Below, in pieces: positions 46,101 to 57,325 of a DNA stretch of 64,000 nt (its first letter is position 1; every line of letters begins with the position of its first letter). The stretch is taken from the NCBI GenBank assembly GCA_963693305.1, contig OY855913.1, positions 5,221,001 to 5,285,000 on the forward strand, read 5' to 3'. The stretch is from Meandrina meandrites (Eukaryota; Cnidaria; Anthozoa; Scleractinia; Meandrinidae). The notes below the pieces were generated by a model that was not told where the DNA came from, did no database searches, and saw nothing but the letters and a program-made list of their open reading frames with translations. Position numbers and translations under genes: made by a program.

Positions 46101-49100
46101 CTATATACCCTAAGTGAGATTTTAAACTTCTTTGAAATGATTATAGTTACGCAAAAAGCTTTAAAATATTTCTTTAAACTTCTCACTGATTAGCCTCACC
46201 GGAACAAGCTTCCGTTCCACAGTTCCTGATCTGTGCTCTTTCTCCTTCGCAGTCCCGCCCACCAAACATTGGACTAGGATTGCTGCAACTACGTTCTCGA
46301 CGCTTTAGCGCCCTGGTTTCACACGTCACGGAACAGTGCGACCACTGAGACCAAGGAGAGAAGCCTCCGTGAACTGAAAGTAAAAGCAGCAATATTATTA
46401 ATCTTAAAGGGTGAAAGACAGTAGTTCTGCTTTGAATTATAACTAACTTTACTTCGTTATTTTTTATAGTTTCTGAGCAGCGTTAGCACTCTATACTCAT
46501 TTTCGTATGTATTGCCACTTCACAGCATTGTACAAAATTCTTGAAATCCAATATGGCATATAAAAGATGCCAGATATTATATTCCAGATATTATCCTCAA
46601 AAACCAGATGAATTACACACCATAAGTTGCATTTTCATGACTTAAATGCTTTCATAAATATAGAGGAAGGAACTTTCTCTCTTCCTCTTGCAAACTACTA
46701 GAAATTTTGTAACACTTTCTTGCTCAACTTTGTAATCTTGCAGCTTGGTTATCCTGTGTCAACTGACGCATTTAAATATTATCCAAAAAGCTTTCTTTCT
46801 TTCTGCAAGCAAATATCTCCTATTTGTCCTGATCTATTATGCCTTATTTTTTAAGGTTATTGACCTGGGCATCTGACAAATTGGCACGGTCTTGTTTGGA
46901 TATTGGGTCCCTGGCAATTCTTTCCACCTATCAGCTTGCAAGTACGTTCCCGATACATGACAGCTTTGAGACCACACGTGGACGAGCACTTGGACCAAGG
47001 CGACCACTCGGAATAGTTTGGATCAGGGAGGGCTGGTGGAGAGGGAAGCTTCACCAGACCTGACGCATTTGACGGGGCGACCGGATTCGACGTTTGATTG
47101 GTTAACTTGGCTGGAGAGACTGGCTGGACCACTGGTGCACTTACGGGTTTCAGGGGAAGACTCAGAACTGGGCAATAATAAAATTAGAGTGAAATCAGCG
47201 GTGATTCATTAATTTTCTACTTATTTCGACTACGATTAGATGTGTTTAAAGATAAAATAAGATACTGAGAGATCGACAATCGAGCACGACGGGTATAACA
47301 ACAGTTCCCTCGTTGTTTCATGGCGTTATGAATATTTAACAGGACAGCTGCGTTAATTTTTTTTGCTGAGCGCATGCATCTCGTAAGCTCATGACAACAT
47401 GACACAAAACGAGGTGCGCACTACGGTTCGTCACACAACACATACTGCTTCTCGTTCTTTGTCACACAACACACAGCGTTTTCCGTGATTTCTTAATCCA
47501 CCGCCCAACAGATTGTAATTTATACTAGACTAGATTTCTATCTTTTTTTTTATTTCTATTGCTTAATTTTAAACGCATTGAGACTTGAAAAATGCGTTCC
47601 AAGTACTGTCATTACCATTATCATCATCATTATCATTATCTTCATCATTATTATTATAATTATTATTTTTTTTATTTTTATTACTGCACAATGCCCCTGA
47701 CAATAATTATCCTCATACGTCAGCAAACCGAACACTCTCCCAGTGAAAGAAAAAATGTTACGATAACCAAACTCACTTGTCTTCATAGCGCTTCCTTGTT
47801 GTGGGATGTCATTGGGAATTACTGCTGGCGTCTTTGAGCACATGGGTACAATACAAGGGACCTTCTGAATATCCGAACCAATGCAGACCTTCCTAAGATC
47901 CTCCGGTATGGAAAGAGAGCAAGTCCTCTCGCGCGTGCGGTATGAGCCAACACCGCAGGTCTTCGTGCAAGCGGACCACGGGCTCCAGTCAAATTCATTT
48001 TTCAAAGAGACTATCTCAAAAAATAATGAACGTCATTTTATTATTAAGGCACAGTTTGAGATATTTATCAAACTACAGCAAAATTTGAAAACACAAACCT
48101 GACAAGAAATGCAACACGTAGCGAAATTAAGTTAGTAACCCTATCTATTCGACACTTTCCACCCCTCCCTCGCAGCATACACAATACCAAAACTTCCACG
48201 CCTCACACCCCCCCCCCCGTCCAAAAAAAAATTAAACTGACCAATAGAGTGACGTGACAGAGTTCAACTTGATGTCTTAAAGTGCAAAACCTTTCAAAAG
48301 TTCGATTTGCGTGAAATTGATCATGTAAAGTATTCATTTTCCCGTCAGATTAGATATTGAATTAGCTAGGACTCGCTTAGAACTATGAGCTTGGAAATGC
48401 CTATGAATTATATTCTTTTCCATTTCATTTCCAAAGTTTCCAAGAGTAAAAGGAATAAACTCACTGTTATGAGATGTCGTTACAGAAGGCGCAGTTTCTG
48501 TTTCGAAGCCCGAAATGGCTTCTTCACGACACGAGGGAAGAACACAGGGCTTGACTTCTGACGTGGAACCACTGCAGGTCTGGTTGTTTTGTTTGAAACA
48601 GGAGCGTTTACGCACGCGCAGTAAACTTGAACCGCAGGTCCGGGAACACTGAGACCACGGGCCCCACTCGGTGAATCCATCGGTAGAATTAAAGGAATCT
48701 TTCAAGAGAGATTTAAAAAGATAATGGGGGATATCTTTCCATTCTACGTCATCAATTTAGTTGAAATTATGGTTAACTTAGCTGAAATTATCCTCTTGTT
48801 TTAGCCCCCCTTTCTAGTAATTCCCCATCTGGAGGTTCAAATTTTTGAAAATCCCTCCTCAATTTTCCTTTTTCCCCTACCCCTCTTCCCTGGAAAGTAG
48901 ATTAAGACAATTTATGAACAAAAAAACAAGTTAACCTAACACTTTTAATTTTACCTTACCTTTTATTTACATTTACTTTTTTTATTGTTACTACTTTGTG
49001 AAAATATTTTGCTAAACAGCACTCAAACATTAAAAGGTTCACTTTATTTCTTTTATATGGATCTCATCGGATAAAGAGTTTGAATCCAACCCCCCTCCTG

Positions 49101-51163
49101 GAGAGATTGATAGAGTTTTCACTGTCGGAACTTAAATTCAATGGCAAATATCGTAAATTGACTCTCACCATTTTTAAACTTTAAATTTTGTAGAAATACG
49201 TTGCTCATGTTGTAAGCACCCAGATTACGGACGCAAGGTGGTTTTAAGCAGTGGCGTCTTTCCACAGACCTCCCCTCACACTGCTCTCCACCGTACCTGG
49301 GAGGGGGATCTGTGCAGGTCCTCTCACGTTTCCGGTAAGAATCTGATCCACACGTCTTGGAACACTCGGACCAGTCACTCCACGGTGAGAAATGGCCCTC
49401 GACTTGAAAGAAAGAGTACGATGTTGCAGTTGTCATTCGCTAAAGTTTCTTAGTTAACTGTCTGTCTGTCTGTCTGTCTGTCTGTCTGACTGTCTGTTGT
49501 CCGTGTGTCTGTCTGTCTGTTTAAATCGTAATGAAACCTGCATACCTGGACATCGTCGCATCCGGCATCGTTTCGTTTGAACTTTGGGTCCCAGACAGGA
49601 GCTGTCGATTCCTACTGAGCTGAAGGCGCTGATGCACGAACGCGATCGTGTTTTAATACCGCGTCCACATGAGGCACTGCAACCCGTCCACTCACTCCAT
49701 GGTGTGAACCCGATATCGCCGCTGTCTCCTTGCACGTGAATGCTTTTTCCACCGTTCTCGTATCTCTCGTCTGGTTCACTTTGTGGTGTATTACCCATTC
49801 CGGGCTTCAGAAACTGCATGGAGGACATTAACTGACGGGACGGGATGTTAAAACCATGCGGTGCGCCTGTAAACTGGGGTAGAAGATTTGGCACTTCTTG
49901 GAAACCAAACACGTTCGGCCCGTTAGCATTTTGCCTCTCATTCCCTTGTTGCTGCATGTTAAGTAGTGATTGTAGGGACGGTATATGTGCCATTTCTTGG
50001 TCAATGTTTCCCAGTCCGCTGTAACGTGCAATGGTGTGTGCGGTGTTGCTCGCGTCAGTAGAAGTGCTTGGAAGGCGGTGTGAGATTTCCTCGATAATGG
50101 GTGTTGCCGATAGCGTTTTAAAGATAATTTGTTTGTTATTTTTTGACATCTCCAGAGGTGGTCCGCCTACACAGAAGTTGAACATTGGATGATTATTTCA
50201 GTGTCTTCGTTTGGTTTACTTTCATTAACAAAATTCCTAATTTATCTTGTCAAGGTGGACGAATTACTATTTCGTGCAATACGAGCACAGCCAATGAGAC
50301 CTATGTGCAGAGCTGGAAACTCTTTCACTTTGGGAGAACTTTCAATTTCGACTTTTACCAGAAACAAATTAGACGATTAGTCCTGTCCTTCTGGTTGGTT
50401 TGGGCTTTGCTCTTATTAACATTAATTTCACAGAAATATGGAGCTCATATTTTTATCATAAAGAATATTATTAGTGCTATTAATTTATACTAATTATTCT
50501 TTTCTTTAGGCAAAAATCATTAATGATTGTTTTGTGCAATCGTCTGGCGCAAACTTCCGGTTTTACATCCCCGCATATAAAAAGTATTCACGTTATAATC
50601 TCCTCGGACATAAAAAAGTTATCCTCCGTCCATCTTTTAACTATGTTATAAAATTGTTCACAGAACATTGACTTTAAATGGAAAAAAGCAAGGTTGTAAT
50701 TCAAGTAAATTGTTAACCAACAGTTAAACACACCCCGTCTTTCCGCCCCGATATAATATACGTATTTCTACTTCCTCCTGTATGGGATGCTAGTCCGATC
50801 CATCGTAGGCGGCCCCCCCCCCCCCCCCCCCTCCCCCGGCATCCCGCTCCCACCTTTACAAGCTCACCCAAATCCCTTACAAACTTGTTAAAGCTCAGAG
50901 CTTATAACTGGCATTTTACAACATTTCTGCCTACTCTACTAAAAGTATTTACCAGGCCTATGAGGGCATTCCTTGGATTTACAATATTCAACTTCGAATC
51001 TCCATCCAGCGCAGTCGTTCCCTCCAAAAGCTGGAGGAGGATTGGTGCATAGACGCATACGCATGCGCACTGCCTTTGGACCGCAAGACTTCGAACATAT
51101 AGACCACTCTGTCCACTGAGTAAAGCCACCATTCACTAGGACAAGAATTATTTAATAATAATG

Positions 51164-51218
<55 letters not shown>

Positions 51219-54200
51219 TAATAATAATAATAATAATAGTTTAACGACGACACCGCCTTACGTGCTGGAGTGACCAATTGATGCATAAAAAATGCATAGA
51301 TGTTCATGACGATTTCTACATAACTGAAGTTTAGTGTTTGTAATTGCGTTCGATCAAGCAATGTAATGATCCTAAAGTAGTTTAGGATAAGATGAATTTT
51401 CCACACGCTTAACACCAATATAATTAGTTGAATTTTTCGGGCTTATTTGAGTATGCCAGCCTTAAAACTACCTATAATTAACTACTACTTTGTCACTATT
51501 ATTGCACTCATTTCACTGGTCAGTTGACAAACTTGGTACGTCTCTAGGTCGCCTAACCTGGACAGTTTTTTGGAACATCACAGGGAACAGTCTGGTGGTT
51601 CCATCCGGGACATTTGACAATAGCGTCAAATGGAGAGCTCTTGTTGCAGTACAGTGAGCGTGTCTTTATGCCGCCATTGCCACAAGACTTAGAACACTTG
51701 GACCATGCACTCCACCCTGCTTCTTCTGAAAGGAAACACGTGCTCCGTCAGAGAAAAGAGGACGATCCAATGCATTTTTTTATAAACACTGGTAAAAAAG
51801 CTCTCTCGCGCTCATTGCTTAAGAGCTACTGTCGATGAGAGTATAAACCATCAAAAATTATGTGACAGGTAACGGAAGGCAACTATAAAACTTGAAAAAT
51901 GGTCGGACTTTTCCAATAAACAGAAATCGAGAAGCTGTGAAACGTCATTGGAACATTTGGTGCGAAATTTCGTCGGGCGAAAACATACATGTTTAAAGCA
52001 TTTTTCTGACATACGAAATTGGTGTCAAATTGTGGTAAACTTATAGTATCAAGGATGGTTTCGACTGAGCAAGAATAAGGCGGATTACGAATGCCAAACT
52101 GCCAATATTTTCAAGACGCGCCGTCCGTTATACGTAGCGCCTTTAAAGCCAAATTAATTCATTAATTCATTACCTTCATCGCCGCTAACAACAATATTTA
52201 TTTCCTTTTCTTTTGAGACAGAATCTGGGATGTCCGCTATGGTTTCGATCGTCCCCTCTTTCCTCTCAATAGGCTTCTCCGCGATAGACCTTTTAAAGGT
52301 TTCTGAAGATAAATTAAAAAGCCTTTCTACGTCGTTTTGGTCATCACTGTCCATGTTTTCCAATTGTTTTAAATCTCTCTGGTCACCATTGTTTGCAGAT
52401 TGTAACACCGATGCGAGCTGAGCTTCAGCATCGGACCCAGCGAAGCTTCCTAAATCTTTATAATCGGAACTTAATACCTTTCCTTCAGGTGTTAAATCGC
52501 GGAAAACACTTTCTTGTATTAAAGATGTCGTCCATTTTCCCTTTCCACCCCCTTCGTGTTTTTCATCGGCGTCGTCTTCATCGTTGCTTTTGGAATTTTG
52601 CAAGAAAGCCTTTAGTTTTCCTTGGATCTTTGTAAGAGATTCCTCAAGACCGCTATGGGTTGATGTTTGCTTTTCTCTCTGGTGCAGCGCTTTTTGTGTA
52701 ATGGCTCTCCTGGTACCGATTAGATCATCAGAATGACGAAGCATTTTAAATCCTTGTTTATCCATATCCTGCACTGCGTTCATGTAAGTCAAGTCGTGTT
52801 CACTTTCTGCCTTCAAGGCATTTGACAGTTGTTTCTCAAAGTCAGGGCTGCGAAAAGTGCCATCGTTAAATTCGGTCTTCCAATCACTTATATCCCTCTT
52901 CTCTGCCAACTTGTTTACCTTGGAGTTCCCTTTGGAGTGCCCTTCTCTGGTGGGTCGTAAACCCCCATGTGAATCTCTCTTAATACCAATCTCATCACCA
53001 GCACTTTGGAACATGTTTCTCATTCTGTTTATGTCATGCTTTTGCACAGCCTTTGCATACTGCAAATCGTCTTCGCTTTCCTGGCGCATTGTTTCAAGTA
53101 ACAATCCTTGAGCTAAATCGTTTCTCACGTCATCAAGCGGGATCACATCGCCATTTAGAATTTTGTTGCCTTTCTTTACAACTGGTACATTCATCTTGAC
53201 ATCTTTGAAATGATCATCGTTGGAAAACTCGTTTTTCTTGTGAGCCTCGCCTTTTCTAGTTTCTACACTTCCACTGTTTTGACGGATATCCTCATTGCTG
53301 TCCAATGTCCTTCGTTGTTGACTGTACCTCTTAGAATTCTTACGGTCTGTTTTGCTCTTCGCTTGTTCCACATCTTGGTCATTTAACGAACGTTCAAATG
53401 CATAACTAGGGTCCCTTTCATCAAATGGAAACGCTTCCATTCCTTTAACATGCCTTTGTTGTCCTTCGTAATCTTTCATGATGACATTAGAAATATCTTC
53501 CTGAGCTTTTGGGCTTAGGCCTCTTATTTGATCTAAATCGCTGTTTAGTACGTCCGTAGAAGACTCCCAAGACTCCAAATCTCTCTTGTTGTTAACACCA
53601 TGAGAAAACTTATTAGGCGATAGCTTCGTGTGCCTTCTCTTGTGTGATCCTGTATGAGCTTTTCGATTTGTTACAGCTTTTCTGTTCAACTTTCGCTGTT
53701 TCAGTATTCTATCGACAAGCCTTTGCATGGAAACATTTGACTTTTCCTGCTCTTCATCCGTTTTTGTATCGTAGAACCCTTTAGTTGCAGGCGACACCCC
53801 TTGAAAGCTACCACTCTCTCCAATAGCGCCTAAGCCATGCGGCTTGTGAGCCACATGTTTTTCAAGCTCTTTCATTTCATTTGCAGTCAGTCCAAATATG
53901 ACAGAGGTTGGACTTATTTCAGACTCTCGAGTCCCGGGTTGATCGCGTGATTTCGTCGGTTTGTTCCTAAAGGCAACGTGCCTGGGTGACGTTTTAAAAT
54001 ATTTCAGTGTCGGTGGAGTACTAGGCACACTTGGTGTGGACGATAAATTGGTAGCTGCTTTCCGAAGTCGTTCTTTCCCATGTTTTGTTTTCGCAATGTG
54101 TATCAGTTGTTTCTTTTGCGGTCGAGCCACTGCTGCAAGAAGAGGATTCGCGCCATATTGCGCTATATCATTTGCTACACTGCCTCCGCCGATCATAAAC

Positions 54201-57200
54201 TCTGATCGGTCATTCTCGTCATTTTGTGGCTGATACATAAATGTCTTCGGTTTATTTAAGTTAAATGCGCCTTGAAGGCCCTCAAGAGTACTAACAGGGG
54301 CGAGATCCACAGCTGATATATCTGAAACAGTTTTTGGACTTAAAAGCATCTGGCCTACATCCGATTGGATCTTTGTTTTATCCCGGTAGCTAACTTTGTT
54401 ACTATATGGAAAATGACGCTTTCCGAAACTTGCAGCTTCTTCAGTGGCATAATTATGTGACCCATCAGAGAAGAGACGCTGTTGAAGCTGACTGTTTCCA
54501 TGTTGATCAGAGTTCGAAGCCTTTTTGTCCTCATTTAAAACCGAAGCCCTGATATGAGCATTTGCCCTATATTCGGCATTAATCAAATTGTTATTCCCCG
54601 CAAATGATTTTGCGAGCTCAGCTTTAGCGTAGGGATCGCCCAAAATGTAACCCGACATAAAGCTCGCCTCACTATTGCCCTCTTTCGACGTAGTTGCCTT
54701 TAGGCTGGGTAAAATCTCTCCCACGATGTTACCAGCGTCGTTGATCTGGTGTTCAAGATAACTTGCTTCTTTAGCATCTTCATCTTGTAACTGCCGTTGA
54801 CTTAAATATGGGCCATCGGAGTCAGACAATCCTTCTTTCGCCACTGGGTCGCTCATGAGATTCAGTTGTAGATATTTTGTTTCGTCAGGATCCAAGCTCG
54901 TGAAGTTCCTGTAAAGAAAAGGTGCATCTATGGCTCGCTCTGAAGATGGCTCTGAAACTAGTCCTTGAGCAGAAAGAGCCATGTTTGGGTTATTACGAAA
55001 TCTTTGCTCTTCGTGAATTCCTGCCTTTCTAGTTGGACTCACTCTGTTGGAAGCGAATTCACTAACAATGGGTGCCACTATTGGTTTTCTACCAAATGCC
55101 TGTTCTTTACCAAGACTTTCTTCCAATTGTGCTGGAATTTCTTTGTTGGAAATGAATCCATTTATAACAGGTGCCAAAATTGGTTTACTGTCATAGCTGC
55201 TTCCAAGTCGTTCAGCGATTTTAGGCACAAAATAAGGCTGATTGTTGACTTTCCCTTGAACGTTAAAGTCTTCATGAGTGACTTGGTTAAAGGGTCTCTT
55301 TATGACCTCCAACTGGCTTTCGTCTTTAGAACCTGCACTGTCTTGGACATTATTACTAGTAATTTTCAAATTACCTTGTAACGAAGGCCCTGGTGGGTTT
55401 TTGGTTATTTCAGTTCCTTCTGTAGATGTTTTGTGCGCAAGAGCTGCTGGTGTTTTATTAATGACGCCCACAGTGTGTCCAGGTTCTTTTGTTTGGTTTA
55501 ACGCCAGTGGACTATCAGTCGTTCTGTTTCTGGGCTTTGTTTTGGACTCAGGTATGAGTATGTCCTCCACTGAATGTGCTGGATCTTTCATTGGATTTAA
55601 CATCATGGAACTTTCAGCACTTTCGTAACTTGGCTTTGTTTTCGTCTCACCTCTTAGTCCTTCCTCCGATGCATTTGTAGATTCTTTCATTTGGTTAATC
55701 GTCAGTGAGCTATCAGCACCTTCATAGCTAGGTTTTGTTTTGAACTCAGCTTGGACTTTCATTCTGGACAAGTTAGACAAGTCATTTAGTGATTCAGAAA
55801 TCCCTTTAGAAGAAATGTTCCCTACAGAAGAAATGTTTTCTGATATCCTACCGGAATCTATCTGAGAAAATTTATCACTTTCTTTAATGAGGGCTTGCGC
55901 TATCGCATTTGCCCAAACGTTCTTGATCATCGGATGTTTTGCTAATTCCACTGAAACGAACTTGGATCCCTTATCACCCAATTTTTCTACAACGTTTTGA
56001 ACAAGCTCTGGCAGCTGGCCGTTTAACGCTTGAGACGAATTTTCAAGTCCTGCTTTTCCAGATGCCAATGATTGGTTCAAAACCTCGCGATTCATTTCAC
56101 TTTGGTGCAACTTAAGCTTAGTGGTATTGACCGTTGTATTGAAAAGTGGCTTTGCAATGTTTGGATTCTGAAATTGGACAAAGCCGCCATCTGTTATGGA
56201 CTCAGGATCATAAGAGGTATTGCTTGACGTCATCTTGTCCTCATCTAGACCATGGTAATTGATATCGTTCTCGGCTCGATTACCAGGCTCGTCCTTTTCG
56301 ACGTCACTATTGCTATCATTTGCATTTATCATAGTAGTTTCTTCATTTGGCGGTGTGTGCATTTCATGATGTGGATTGACTCCTCCTTGGTTTAGCACAT
56401 ATGTTACTTTAGCAAGCGGATCGCTTAGTAATTGCTCCTCTACACGTGTACCCTTTAATTTCTCTCCTCTTCCTGGAGATGGCAGTTCTTCGTCACTCCC
56501 AGAGCTTAAAGGCTGCCCTTTATTTTGATATACAAATGTGCCATTGTTATTGGCAATCGCTTGTTCCATTGGACCAGTGAGGATCTCCCTTCCCGATGGA
56601 TCCTTCTCAACATGAAATCCAGATTGCTTAGCTTCTTGGTTTTCTAATTGAGCATAAAGTCTCTCTGTGAGTGTTGAAGGCGATACGACATCCTCGTCAG
56701 TCTTAAGTTCGACATCATCGTCTTTATTGCCTCCTTCCGAAGAAACAGAGCTAGAAGCGTTATAGTTTTTTGACAAATTGTCTGTCAAAACTACATCATC
56801 AATGTCATCACCACTTGATGAACTCCCAGATAGAAGCCTTGATTCTATAGCCAATTTTGCTTTCTTGCTTTCATTTTCGTGGTCGTTTTTCCCAAATTCA
56901 TGTGCACCCACCAGAGTTATTAAGGGTTTGCCAACTGTTATACCTGTAAGCAAATCGTAGCAGTTGTATTTAAAAGTGTTATGTCTTGTCACTAAGTTCG
57001 ACTGGAGAGATCTTGAAAAAGTATAAATGAAGTAGTGAAGTAGTTTTCTAATCTTCTCAGTTTTGAGCCAGTTTTGAATGTTTGGGAAATTTGCAGTTTG
57101 ACTGACTGACTGACTGACTGACTGACTGACTGACTGACTGACTGACTGACTGACTGACTGACTGACTGACTGACTGACTGACTGACTGGCTGGCTGACTG

Positions 57201-57289
57201 GCTGACTGGCTGGCTGGCTGATCACCGACCGACCGACCGACCGACCGACCGACCGACCGACCGACCGACCGACCGACCGACCGACCGAC

Positions 57290-57325
<36 letters not shown>

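Noticed and set aside
47592..47837. Tyr/His-rich 81-codon frame
   Set aside because: Translation of an ATC/ATT simple repeat within a gene B intron.
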